Shown: positions 53,029 through 62,076, counted from the stretch's first letter. The stretch: DNA of 64,000 nt from Spirosoma aureum (GCF_011604685.1 NZ_CP050063.1:6241001-6305000); one strand, 5' to 3'. Numbers and translations are program-made. The notes: generated by a model from the letters alone, not told the origin.

Positions 53029-56000
53029 TCAGGCCGACGCGGATAAATCCCGAAGGAGTTCATTCTGTCGGCGTAACCGCTGGCACAACGCCCTTATAAT
53101 GTTTTGCAGGACTTCGCCCCGCTCTTCCATCAGGTCGTAGAAATCGTCGTGGTCGATCCGGAAAGTCAGGGTATCTGAATGGGCTATTGCCGTTGCCGAA
53201 CGGGGCTCAGCATCTAACAGCGCCAGTTCGCCGAAAAAGCCTCCCTTCGTGAATTTTGCCAACTGTTCGGACCCATCAAAAATTCCGACTTCACCATCAT
53301 AAATAATGAACAGGCTGGTACCCGTTTCACCCTTGGCAAAAATTTCCTGCCCCTCATGAAACGTTACCTCATTCATGATCTGCGCTACACTGCTTAGTAC
53401 ATTTTCGGGGGTATCGGCAAAAAGAGCTGTTCGTTTAAGCGCAATTACGCGATCCACTGCCGAAACCTGGGCGGTTTGAGAATGTTTGATGCTCATATAG
53501 TCGTATCCATTCAGCGAAGCGACCAGCTTTTGCTGGCTAACGGCTTCATTAGCGGCTAGTTGTTGAAGTGCATTGAGTGCACTTTCATGAATCAGTAAAT
53601 TAGCTGAGTTCAGATGCGGGTAGATGTAAGTCAGTATGCCTTCACTGGCCTTGATCTGATTCAGGGCTACACTGATTGTCCAGTCAGAAAAATAAGCTTC
53701 ACCCTGGCGGATAATATAAACCTCTATCGGTTCTGAATCGGGAACAGGCGCCAGAAGTTTAGCTAACAATCGTAGTTTTTCGTCAACGGGCAGATCATCG
53801 ACCAGCGTCTGCAAACTGCGGTAGACCGGTTGAGGAATCAGATTGTCAAGCATTTCGAGTGCATTGGCTTTGCGGTCGCGGGTAGCGTTGGCGACACCCC
53901 GCTGGGCATCGGCAATTGGCTGCGGATCGTAAAGTTGCATCAGCAAACCAAAAACGCGCTGTTGCAGCAATGTTAATTCATACTCAAGACACGTAGCCAG
54001 ATAAACGTTCGGTTCACCGGCAAGACTTCTAAATAAGCGCTGCGCCAATTGCCATTCCTCATCCAGAATAGCCTGAAACCTTGCCGAATCAGCTGTCAGC
54101 GGATCAAAATTTCGCAGGGCTTTTAGTGCAGCAGCCCGCCAGAACAGATTGGGCAATTCGGCTAATTCGACCAATAGCTCCCGGCTTTCGGGCGCATCAA
54201 TGTGACCACATACGCGGGCTATACGTTGAATCAGTATCCGGTTTGCCTGAGGCTGCACCGCCATCCGCAGATAGGGAACGACGGCTTCTCCTCCACTGAT
54301 CAGGCTCTCCATTGCTGCCCGCCAAAGTAAAGGCCTCGTCAGTAAACCAATAACCGTGGGTGTCAATCTATTTCCAATCAAACTCCCGGCTACCTGTATA
54401 CCAGCCTGTTGCAACGCTACGTCCTGACTAGTCAATGCCTCATCAACCATGAGGTGTTGTTGACTTTGCGTAAAAAACGCATGGAGTGTCAGAACGGCTT
54501 TTCGGTGTGATATATCATCGGATTTGAGCAGGTCGGATAGATGCTGACGAGCAGTCTGATCATCAGGATTGGCTTTTAATCGGCCCTGAATGGCTCCTAT
54601 TCTAGTTGACAGATCGGTTTGTTGCCAGAGGTCGGTCAGGTGCTGACTGCCAGCATCGGGATGTTGCGCTAGCCAGTGAGCAGCCGATTGGCGCAGAAGT
54701 GGTTCGGTATCTGTCGTCGCAAGAGCGAATAACAAAGTAGGGTCCGTTTGAATCTGTAGCGAACTTAATGTCCTGACCCGTATCGACCCGTCGGGATGTT
54801 GCAGTAACGCTGCCGACTGCGCCACTAATGTAGCCGGTTCATGCTGTTGTAGCCAGTCAATAGCATTCAGCACATCGGTAGAATCATCACTTTGCAGATT
54901 GCTGATAATGGCTTTGCGAGCGGCTACGGGCATCAGCAGATCATCGTTACCCAGAAAACGGCGCTCCAATGCATTTTTTAGAGTATCAAGATAGTGGCGA
55001 TACGTCCGATTCAAAAAAAACAGGGCAAGCCCCATAAACAGCGCCATCCATACAAAAGGAATCCAGTACGGAAGCTGCGGAAAGTAATGCAGGCTATACA
55101 ACAATACGCCAGCCAATGCCATTCCGAGCGGCTCGTAAAAGCCTTTAACCAATGTATGCCCTTTTAGCCGGGTATGTGGTGTAAGGGGTTGAAACAGAAC
55201 CAGAAAAATCGGATCGAATACGGCCCGGCGAAGCACTTCCAGAAGCAAATACAAGCCACAAAAATAGACCAGCAGACCCGTTTCGCTTACATTCGATTCC
55301 AGTAGAATACCAAACAGCGCTATGCCAACTAAGGCGACAATGGGCAGCATCGCCAGCGACCAGCGAATGCCAATCCGCTCGAACGTTTTCCAGGACAGTA
55401 CCAACTTAAACGCTAAGGCCGATAGGTACGTCAGGATAAGTACGAAGCCGATAAACTGCATCAGATCGACCTGGTGGTGAAATTTTTGTTTGACGTTGAC
55501 AAAGAAAAAATACTCGACACTCGTTACCACGCAGGCAATCGCGGCCAGGCTCAGGCACATGGTAAAGACAAGTTCGCTCCCGCCAAACAACTGGCTGATG
55601 AGTGGTGGCGTCGGGCGTCGATGGATTCGGGTTTGGGCTGGCGTTACATCAACGACATGCGACTTAATCGTAAGCCTTAGTACATACATGGCCGCGCCAA
55701 AGGCCACAAATGCGGTAAGCAGCAATAAAACCAGATCGGCATGAGCGTGTACCACGACCGACAGCAAAGCGCCAAGTGCTTTGGCGGGCATGTCTCCCGA
55801 ACTGATAATGCTGAATAATCGCTTGCCCTGTCGCACATCGAACACAACCGCCGAAACACCCCAGAATTCCAGATTTGTCAATAGATAAATCATCCGGTAA
55901 CCAACCATAATTGCCACGGCTGATGCTACGGAATGGCCAAAAAGCACAAACAAACCCAGAATAAAGGTCAGAACAGAAACAGCCAGCAGCACCCGGAAAG

Positions 56001-56256
56001 CGAGTCGTTTTAATAACAGATGATGCTCGAAGTACGTATAAATCCGACCGATAGCCATCATGGCCAGGGCAGCACTTACATACGCAATCGGCAAGCTGGT
56101 TTGAGGATGATTTTCGAGCAGAATCACATTGGCCGCCACATACACTAGGATGGTGCCAATGCCTAAAAAGAAATTATGCAGAAAAAAGAGCCAGACTGTT
56201 GCCGCTTCCGTTGAGCGAACACCAATGAACCGATACCAGACCTGAGCAGATGTCAT
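53029..56256 (-). CDS. membrane protein: nucleotide-transporter-like, HEAT repeats, cNMP-binding domain
   Basis: This roughly 1075-residue protein has about ten to twelve TM helices (about 15-420) in an MFS/ADP-ATP-translocase-like bundle (FFLHNFFLGIGTILVYVAAN near the start). A long alpha-helical HEAT-like region (about 450-900) follows, with repeated DVLNAIDWLQQHEP / IRVRTLSSLQIQ segments. The C-terminal cyclic-nucleotide-binding domain (about 930-1060) has phosphate cassette GGFFGELALLDAEPRSATA, with the glutamate and arginine that grip the cyclic phosphate. It is a candidate effector of the cyclase encoded opposite. ATG 56256 is preferred because the longer frame adds a non-membrane leader. 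Confidence 0.85.
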   Translation of the reverse strand: MTSAQVWYRFIGVRSTEAATVWLFFLHNFFLGIGTILVYVAANVILLENHPQTSLPIAYVSAALAMMAIGRIYTYFEHHLLLKRLAFRVLLAVSVLTFILGLFVLFGHSVASAVAIMVGYRMIYLLTNLEFWGVSAVVFDVRQGKRLFSIISSGDMPAKALGALLSVVVHAHADLVLLLLTAFVAFGAAMYVLRLTIKSHVVDVTPAQTRIHRRPTPPLISQLFGGSELVFTMCLSLAAIACVVTSVEYFFFVNVKQKFHHQVDLMQFIGFVLILTYLSALAFKLVLSWKTFERIGIRWSLAMLPIVALVGIALFGILLESNVSETGLLVYFCGLYLLLEVLRRAVFDPIFLVLFQPLTPHTRLKGHTLVKGFYEPLGMALAGVLLYSLHYFPQLPYWIPFVWMALFMGLALFFLNRTYRHYLDTLKNALERRFLGNDDLLMPVAARKAIISNLQSDDSTDVLNAIDWLQQHEPATLVAQSAALLQHPDGSIRVRTLSSLQIQTDPTLLFALATTDTEPLLRQSAAHWLAQHPDAGSQHLTDLWQQTDLSTRIGAIQGRLKANPDDQTARQHLSDLLKSDDISHRKAVLTLHAFFTQSQQHLMVDEALTSQDVALQQAGIQVAGSLIGNRLTPTVIGLLTRPLLWRAAMESLISGGEAVVPYLRMAVQPQANRILIQRIARVCGHIDAPESRELLVELAELPNLFWRAAALKALRNFDPLTADSARFQAILDEEWQLAQRLFRSLAGEPNVYLATCLEYELTLLQQRVFGLLMQLYDPQPIADAQRGVANATRDRKANALEMLDNLIPQPVYRSLQTLVDDLPVDEKLRLLAKLLAPVPDSEPIEVYIIRQGEAYFSDWTISVALNQIKASEGILTYIYPHLNSANLLIHESALNALQQLAANEAVSQQKLVASLNGYDYMSIKHSQTAQVSAVDRVIALKRTALFADTPENVLSSVAQIMNEVTFHEGQEIFAKGETGTSLFIIYDGEVGIFDGSEQLAKFTKGGFFGELALLDAEPRSATAIAHSDTLTFRIDHDDFYDLMEERGEVLQNIIRALCQRLRRQNELLRDLSASA

Positions 56257-56435
56257 TATGCGAAGAAACGAAAGTAGCTCAATGTTTACATTCTGCCGTA
56301 AAATCAGCGAATGGACTGTAAAATAACACAAAGTTGCCGGTATCTGGTCAAAAGAATTGAACAACAGACACGATTCCGGCCAATGTATTTGGTCGCCAAA
56401 GAGTTAGATGTGCAGCCGATTCGTTGGCCTAAGAC

Positions 56436-56505
56436 CTTTCGCTGTCAGGCGTGCCACGGTTATCAGGAGCATCATCAGCAACCGTGGCACGCCTGACAGC
56501 GAAAG
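56436..56505. repeat. dispersed palindrome, copy D
   Basis: Arms of 26 bases (56436-56461 and 56480-56505) pair perfectly around an 18-base loop, the longest loop of the set. The core is CGTGCCACGGTT and the outer arm is CTTTCGCTGTCAG, with near-complementarity continuing a few bases beyond. It lies between the large cNMP-binding gene and the small gene ending at 56687. Confidence 0.9.
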
Positions 56506-56686
56506 ACCTAAACCTGTAAAATCCGACGAATCAAGCTGGTTTCTCTGATCAATCAGGCAATGGGTCTACCCATTTATCAGGCCTGATTTCTTACCTGGCT
56601 GTTGTAAATCCGCAGCAGGGGTCTTCTCTCCAGGGAAAGCGTAGATAAATGGTGGTAAAGTTTTCTTTGGTATAGGTGATTTATTG

Positions 56687-56920
56687 TTAAGGAGCTAGTG
56701 GATTAAAGTGATCAACGCGTGTCAGCGATCCAAAAAGCGATCGTTTTTCGGTCTGACTGCCATTATTAAAGATTCGGAAGCTATCCCAGCTTACATAAGC
56801 GGTGTTGCTCTCAATCTCCAGATAGCCGGGTGTTTTGACCGCGTCGAGTTGAGGTAAATAGACCACAGAGAGGGTTACACTTGGCTGACTTTTGGGGTAA
56901 AATGTCCAGGTGAGCCGCAT
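56687..56920 (-). CDS. small protein of unknown function
   Basis: This 77-residue, strand-rich soluble protein (RLTWTFYPKSQPSVTLSVVY, GYLEIESNTAYVSWDSFRIF) has no family I recognise and no signal peptide. The ATG at 56920 is 8 bases past the stop of the 56928-57125 gene, so the two probably form one transcript. A longer frame starting at 56983 would overlap that gene. Alternating hydrophobic strands suggest a small beta-sandwich, but this is guesswork. Confidence 0.55.
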   Translation of the reverse strand: MRLTWTFYPKSQPSVTLSVVYLPQLDAVKTPGYLEIESNTAYVSWDSFRIFNNGSQTEKRSLFGSLTRVDHFNPLAP

Positions 56921-56927
56921 AGAAATG

Positions 56928-57125
56928 TCAGGCCGGGGTTTCGTTAATGAAGGATAAGGCTGCTTCGGCTGAAGACAGGTCATAATTATCCCAGACAGTA
57001 TACAGCCAATCGCGATCAGAGGGACTGAGCGGATCAGAATAACCCAGTTGAGTCAATTCATCAATTACGTCGTCGAGCCACTGCTCAAAGGTTTGCGATT
57101 CGATGGGTTTACTATACTCGGACAT
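56928..57125 (-). CDS. small acidic protein of unknown function
   Basis: This 65-residue acidic, helical protein (begins MSEYSKPIESQTFEQWLDDV; later ELTQLGYSDPLSPSDRDWLY) has no recognised domain. The pattern of two amphipathic helices with a S/P-rich turn could be an adaptor or antitoxin-like fold, but no toxin partner is seen. It is immediately followed by the small gene at 56687-56920 in the same direction. The palindrome copy E lies 170 bases upstream of its start. Confidence 0.55.
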   Translation of the reverse strand: MSEYSKPIESQTFEQWLDDVIDELTQLGYSDPLSPSDRDWLYTVWDNYDLSSAEAALSFINETPA

Positions 57126-57296
57126 AAGGAATAGATAGGTAAACAGACAAATTTATGGACCACATTCATACAAAGGTATAATCTCCTGGTAATAAACAAA
57201 TTAACGTTTTATCTTCTCTATAGCTACCAAAGCTGCCAAGCCGAATACTTGTACGAATAACAATTTTACCGCTTGTGTTTAAGATTCAGTTTATAC

Positions 57297-57359
57297 CTTC
57301 TTATGGAGGTGAGCCGTGCCACGGTTTAGAACCGTGGCACGGCTCACCTCCATAAGAAG
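57297..57359. repeat. dispersed palindrome, copy E
   Basis: Arms of 30 bases (57297-57326 and 57330-57359) are perfectly complementary around TAG. The core is CGTGCCACGGTT and the outer arm CTTCTTATGGAGGTGAG is unique to this site. It lies in the gap between divergent genes, not at a gene end, so it is not simply a terminator. Confidence 0.92.
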
Positions 57360-57588
57360 ATCCTATTCCTATCGATAGAGTCAACTTTCCCCTCCTGCCA
57401 ACTAATTTTTTTAGTAGTAACTAACAATTTGTGGACTTATTGAACAAATTTAGATTTAACCGTTCATTTGCGACCTGAGTATTGTAAGTAAGTCTGTCAA
57501 GCTGGAAGTTTATTTTGCAAATAATTGACAATCAACCCTTACAAACTCATTTCTTCATCAACAACTAAAAACATCTAAGTTAGTTAAC

Positions 57589-57631
57589 TTGCAGCTACCC
57601 GTACATCATTAGTGAGCTTGGGTAGCTGCAA
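57589..57631. repeat. 12-bp inverted repeat
   Basis: TTGCAGCTACCC (57589-57600) pairs perfectly with GGGTAGCTGCAA (57620-57631) across a 19-base loop. It does not contain the CGTGCCACGGTT core. It could be an operator or cruciform-forming element upstream of the DUF1080 gene. Confidence 0.55.
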
Positions 57632-57904
57632 CATCGGCCAAACAGATTGGACATGGCAAAGCTAAAGTAGCCGGGAATGTGACAATCGAGACCTGGTTAG
57701 GTTAAAACGTTCCGGTGGTTCTCGCTCTGGTGCCATTTGCCAATCGCTTCTCTTCTAAAAATCAGCAGACTATGAACCGCTTCATATAGCTCCGAAAACA
57801 CTGGAATACGACTCACCCAAATTGAGGTAAATTCCGACATGGTCGCTACAACTACTGGACAGGGTTCTTTTCTCAATCACTATACCCTTACTAATTTATT
57901 TTTC
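57632..57904. promoter_or_regulatory. leader of the DUF1080 gene
   Basis: About 270 bases lie between the inverted repeat and the DUF1080 start. I see no gene and no clearly spaced promoter boxes. The whole gap from 57126 to 57904 holds only the two palindromes. Confidence 0.35.
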
Positions 57905-58600
57905 ATGAAGCCGTTTCCTCTTTATCTGATCACCCTATTTATTTCATTTAGCACCCTGGTTCGCGCTCAGCCAAAAGGACAATGGACTTATTTGTTTGAT
58001 GGCAAATCAGTTGAACCCTTAAGAGGTTACAGGATGAGCTCGTTTCCGACCGAATCCTGGAAAATAGAAGACGGAGCCCTGGTAGCTCAGACAGGTGTGC
58101 CTAACATAGATCTGGTGACGAAACAACCCTACAAAAATTTTGAACTTACCCTCGACTGGAAAGTATCGGTAGCAGGCAATAGCGGTATATTTTATTACAT
58201 GAATGAAGAAGCCGATAAGCAGGTTGGCAATGGAAACAGCTCGAATTGGCTCGATAATTTCGAAATGCAGATACTGGACGATATCAACTTTAACGATAAA
58301 GCGCCAATACGGTCGGCGGGGTCGCTTTATGACCTGATCGAACCTACGCACAAACAGTTGAAACCCGTAGGCGAATACAATCAGGCTCGGTTAATTGTCA
58401 ACAACAATCACGTAGAGCATTGGCTGAACGGCATTAAGGTAGTTGACTATCAGATTGGATCGCCCGAACTGCTTGACTTGATCAGTAAAAGTAAGTTCAA
58501 GAACAATCCCAAATTTGCCAAATCGACAAACGGGCTTATCATGATTCAGCACCACGGGCAAAAGGTGTGGCTGAGAAACATTAAAGTCAGGTCGTTATAG
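57905..58600 (+). CDS. DUF1080 (3-keto-disaccharide hydrolase-like) secreted protein
   Basis: This 231-residue protein has a signal peptide (about 1-20, FSTLVRAQP). The DUF1080 LamG-like jelly roll begins WTYLFDGKSVEPLRGY and includes LTLDWKVSVAGNSGIFYYM, NFEMQILDD, then NHVEHWLNGIKVVDYQIG and the final IMIQHHGQKVWLRNIKVR. Relatives include 3-keto-glucoside hydrolases working after sugar oxidation, but many are uncharacterised. I start at ATG 57905, which gives a clean signal peptide, rather than at 57839. It is a single gene with a 265-base gap before the next. Confidence 0.9.
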   Translation: MKPFPLYLITLFISFSTLVRAQPKGQWTYLFDGKSVEPLRGYRMSSFPTESWKIEDGALVAQTGVPNIDLVTKQPYKNFELTLDWKVSVAGNSGIFYYMNEEADKQVGNGNSSNWLDNFEMQILDDINFNDKAPIRSAGSLYDLIEPTHKQLKPVGEYNQARLIVNNNHVEHWLNGIKVVDYQIGSPELLDLISKSKFKNNPKFAKSTNGLIMIQHHGQKVWLRNIKVRSL

Positions 58601-58866
58601 GCGAAAGTCCTTTAATTGATCACGCTTAATACTTCAGCCTTTACTAGCTTCCGTTTCAGCATAACTCTACTGCCGAAGTAGGTAAAAACTGCGTATCAAT
58701 GCCTTTTCCAAAGGTATAAAACTCTGCTCCTTCCGAAAATCTCACGCAGGTCTGGAGCATGAATGTCGGCTCTCCGTTCAGAAAAACACGTCTGATTTAT
58801 TCTTTCTACCTCTTGGATTCGAAAACATAAATCATTTCTAATCAATCATTTAGATAAACGATTTTG

Positions 58867-60405
58867 ATGAAAACCCTAAACCTGATTTTACTGGCATGTG
58901 TTGCCAGCTTATCACTACTAACCATCACTCCACTTCTGGCGCAAAAACAGAACCTTGGCCTGTTTGACGGCCATGGTGATATTGGCGACGTTCTGAAACC
59001 GGGGTCCGCCGTCTATAATACCCAGAATCACACCTATGAACTGTCAGGCTCAGGCTACAATGTCTGGTTCGACCACGATGAGTTCCATTTTATGTGGAAA
59101 CGTTTAAAGGGCGACTTTATCCTGTATACTAGAGCCTCGCTTCTGGGTAAAGGCGTAGACCCCCACCGCAAAGTTGGCTGGATGGTTCGTAGTAGTCTGG
59201 ACGGGAAATCGGCCCACATCAACGCCGTTGAACATGGCGATGGCCTTACATCGCTGCAATTCCGCCGGACCAGTGGAGCCAATACCGAAGAAGTTCGCTC
59301 TAAATTAACGGGCGCCGACGTGATTCAACTGGAACGGAAAGGGAATACCTATACAATGCGGGTAGCTAAGTTTGGCGAACCTTTTGTAACAGAACAGGTA
59401 AGCGACCTGAATCTTGGCGATGAAGTTTATGTCGGATTATTTATTGGGTCGCACAACAAAGATGTACTTGAACGGGGCGTCTTCCGCGACGTACGCATTA
59501 GTGTTCCTGCGCACGATGGGCTGATTCCCTACCGCGACTATCTGGCCAGTAATCTGGAGATTCTGGATGTAACAACTGGTAATCGGCAGGTGATTTTCAA
59601 TGCCCCCAAATCGATTCAGGCTCCTAACTGGACGCCTGATGGAAAAACGTTACTTTACAATGGCGATGGTCAGATGTATACCTTCGATTTAGCGAAACGG
59701 CAGTCTATGCCATTAAATACGGGGGAGGTAAAAAATAACAACAATGATCACGTGCTGTCTTTTGATGGCAAGATGCTGGGACTCAGTAGTGGCGTAAAAG
59801 AGTTGGGAGGTTCAATCATTTACACCGTTCCCGTAACGGGTGGTTCTCCCAGACAGATTACGCCAAAAGGTCCTTCGTATCTTCACGGCTGGTCGCCGGA
59901 TAAGAAGAGTTTAGTCTTTACCGGATCGCGCAATAACGAATATGACATTTATCGGGTACCGGCTGCCGGTGGTGATGAAGTTCGACTAACCGATGCCAAA
60001 GGTCTTGATGATGGTCCGGAGTATACACCCGATGGTAAGTATATCTATTTCAACTCAAGCCGTACCGGCACCATGCAGATCTGGCGCATGAAAGCCGATG
60101 GCAGCCAGCAGGAGGCAATTACCAATGGGGAGTTTCACGATTGGTTTCCGCACATATCGCCCGATGGCAAATGGATTCTGTTTCTTTCTTTTTTGAAGGA
60201 AGAAGTGAAACCCGATGATCACCCGTTCTATAAACACGTTTACCTGCGTATACTGCCCATTTCGGGCGAAGGGCAACCCAAAGTAATTGCCTACATCTAC
60301 GGGGGTCAGGGAACAATAAACACACCCTCCTGGTCGCCCGATAGCAAACGAGTCGCTTTTATTAGTAACACCGCAGTGAGTAGTATCAGTCCGGTTGAAA
60401 AATAG
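58867..60405 (+). CDS. TolB-like WD40/PD40 propeller protein, secreted
   Basis: This 512-residue protein has a signal peptide (about 1-25, LLTITPLLAQKQ). An N-terminal LamG-like domain (about 30-205, with FMWKRLKGDFILYTRASLLG) follows. A six-bladed TolB/DPP-IV-type propeller of PD40 repeats runs to the end: WTPDGKTLLYNGDGQMY, WSPDKKSLVFTGSRNNEYD, YTPDGKYIYFNSSRTGTMQ, ISPDGKWILFLSF and WSPDSKRVAFIS. It is probably a periplasmic binding or scaffold protein. There is no catalytic domain. A TTG lies 3 bases upstream, and ATG 58867 is preferred. A bidirectional terminator follows. Confidence 0.88.
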   Translation: MKTLNLILLACVASLSLLTITPLLAQKQNLGLFDGHGDIGDVLKPGSAVYNTQNHTYELSGSGYNVWFDHDEFHFMWKRLKGDFILYTRASLLGKGVDPHRKVGWMVRSSLDGKSAHINAVEHGDGLTSLQFRRTSGANTEEVRSKLTGADVIQLERKGNTYTMRVAKFGEPFVTEQVSDLNLGDEVYVGLFIGSHNKDVLERGVFRDVRISVPAHDGLIPYRDYLASNLEILDVTTGNRQVIFNAPKSIQAPNWTPDGKTLLYNGDGQMYTFDLAKRQSMPLNTGEVKNNNNDHVLSFDGKMLGLSSGVKELGGSIIYTVPVTGGSPRQITPKGPSYLHGWSPDKKSLVFTGSRNNEYDIYRVPAAGGDEVRLTDAKGLDDGPEYTPDGKYIYFNSSRTGTMQIWRMKADGSQQEAITNGEFHDWFPHISPDGKWILFLSFLKEEVKPDDHPFYKHVYLRILPISGEGQPKVIAYIYGGQGTINTPSWSPDSKRVAFISNTAVSSISPVEK

Positions 60406-60475
60406 CCCTGAGCTTTCGTATACTCTTAAAAGGGTAGATTAATCTGCTCTTTGATCAATCTTTTCCCAGAACCTG

Positions 60476-60507
60476 AAAAAAGCCTGATCAAGTGATCAGG
60501 CTTTTTT
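60476..60507. terminator. bidirectional intrinsic terminator
   Basis: The 15-bp perfect stem AAAAAAGCCTGATCA (60476-60490) with TGATCAGGCTTTTTT (60493-60507) provides U6 in both directions. It ends the TolB-like gene on plus and probably the 60656-61285 gene on minus. Confidence 0.88.
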
Positions 60508-60655
60508 CATTCGCTTATCTTTTCGTCTTAAGTGAACGATACAATGGCGACACTCCCCGATTGATCAATCGTTTCACCCTGTCGAACGGTCGATTTCATA
60601 CCATCGCCCTTTATTGTTTATCAACCAGGCATATAATGTTAACTATTAACCAGAC

Positions 60656-61285
60656 TTATTCGATTTCATAGAGAGCAAAAACAGGCCACTGATCAACCTG
60701 GCGAAAATAACCCCGTTGCAGGGTGGATGCTTCGGCGAATGCGTCAAGAAATACAAATCGATTCCCTTTGCTGTCGATCAAACCATATACGGCAAGATAT
60801 TCGGGTGCACCCAACGGAAACGTGTCCAACGTAAATACCCTGGAACGCTGATAAAATTGCTGGATCGGCTCCGTATATGAACCGCAGTAAATTAGTTTAA
60901 GGGAGACGACCTGACTGCCAGGAAGCCGTTGCTGGCAATACGCGAGTCGCTCGTCAAGAATCGCTTTACCTAACAGGGAATCCATATCAACAGGAGCCAT
61001 TCGTCCTCTTTTATCCACCTTTCGACCCAGCTGCGTTTCAATGCGCTCAGACAGCAAGAATGAGCAAACCAGCCAAAAGCTAATCCCGCCCATGCTCACC
61101 GAGATGATAAAGCTATGCGTTACAGTTTGGGCTATACCAGTTAAATAGGTGGATAGAATAGCAGCCAGTGTGATGGCCAATCCCCTGGCTATCTGAACGG
61201 CAAAGACCTTCCCCAGCGAGGGGCCTTGTTGACCTTCCATGGAAAGGTTATTCGTAGAGCTATCACTCAGCAGCAATTCGCTCAT
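60656..61285 (-). CDS. two-helix membrane protein of unknown function
   Basis: This 209-residue protein has two TM helices (about 32-54 and 58-78) after a short polar N-terminus. A basic linker (about 80-95, TQLGRKVDKRGRM) and a C-terminal soluble domain (about 100-209, ending YFRQVDQWPVFALYEIE) follow. The positive-inside rule places both ends in the cytoplasm. I do not recognise a family. It is a single gene in an AT-rich stretch, sharing the bidirectional terminator at 60476-60507. Confidence 0.7.
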   Translation of the reverse strand: MSELLLSDSSTNNLSMEGQQGPSLGKVFAVQIARGLAITLAAILSTYLTGIAQTVTHSFIISVSMGGISFWLVCSFLLSERIETQLGRKVDKRGRMAPVDMDSLLGKAILDERLAYCQQRLPGSQVVSLKLIYCGSYTEPIQQFYQRSRVFTLDTFPLGAPEYLAVYGLIDSKGNRFVFLDAFAEASTLQRGYFRQVDQWPVFALYEIE

Positions 61286-61711
61286 AGTCAGTATATAGTT
61301 GGTTTACATAAAACTTCTTTGGCGTTCATGACAAGATCTAATCAGTCGATGATTATTCCTCCAGTTCAGGACTAGGGTTCGCTTTTCAATTGGTTGAAAT
61401 TACTTAATGAGCATCAGGATTGGGCATTATTAGGAGATCAGCTTATATAACGGTATCTAATTCCACTAATGCCTTCCCTGAATTGATTAAGCGTATTCAT
61501 CGATGTCAGGTAATTTTCGGCGAAACTACCCATACCATAAGGGCATTTCGCTCAGAGTTTGTATGATCGACAATCGCCACCTACCAGGAATCAATGTCCG
61601 AACCTGTTGAAAATGAAGAGGTCTGACTACGTTCAGACAAACAGATTGTATGAGCTTTTGCAGGGGAGCAAGCTTGTGTGATTTCCATCGATCAATAAGG
61701 CCTATTTTGTG
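61286..61711. other. AT-rich intergenic region, no supported gene
   Basis: An 81-codon minus-strand frame (61526-61771) starts at TTG and shares only its first dozen residues with the equivalent part of the second repeat. I do not call it. No other feature is seen. Confidence 0.45.
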
Positions 61712-61782
61712 TCGATTCATGAATACCGTAGTGTTTCTATAGGGATAAATAGGTTGATAAATTTTATACAATAATCGGGCCG
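61712..61782. repeat. diverged direct repeat, copy 1
   Basis: About 70 bases align with 62752-62819 in the same orientation, sharing the exact 21-mer at 61762-61782 (ends AATAATCGGGCCG) and CTATAG-containing sequence before it. About 75 % identity by eye. The next matching block (CGCCCTTTCAC near 61922) is further away than in copy 2. Confidence 0.6.
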
Positions 61783-61801
61783 CACTAATCAGAAGTTAAA
61801 A

Positions 61802-61834
61802 ATAAAAACGCCGTATCGCACTAGACACGGCGTT
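61802..61834 (-). terminator. minus-strand terminator
   Basis: The stem AACGCCGT (61807-61814) with ACGGCGTT (61827-61834) has a run rich in A on its left, giving a U-rich tail on the minus strand. It could end the 62077-62622 transcript, although 240 bases lie between. Confidence 0.55.
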
Positions 61835-62076
61835 AGTTGACTACTATCCAAATAAAGTTGTTAATACAGTAAAGGAAAGCAATAATAATGCCTTTAGTTA
61901 GTAGGTTCAGGCTAAACTTCACCGCCCTTTCACCTTTTTTTATAGTACTATATGATTGGCTATTGTTTGGTCAGCTCGCAATGGAATTGCTAACCTATTT
62001 AAACAATAAGTGAGCTAACCGACCAGGATTCTCTATGCGGCTCAGTAAATTAAACCCGGTAAAAGTTAGCAGGCTT

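Noticed and set aside
56257..56364. 36-residue N-terminal extension of the cNMP-binding membrane protein
   Set aside because: The leader has no transporter-like pattern; the ATG at 56256 directly precedes the first membrane helix.
61526..61771. 81-codon minus-strand frame starting at TTG
   Set aside because: Only its first residues are shared with the second repeat copy, where a stop follows quickly, so it looks like chance reading within a repeat.
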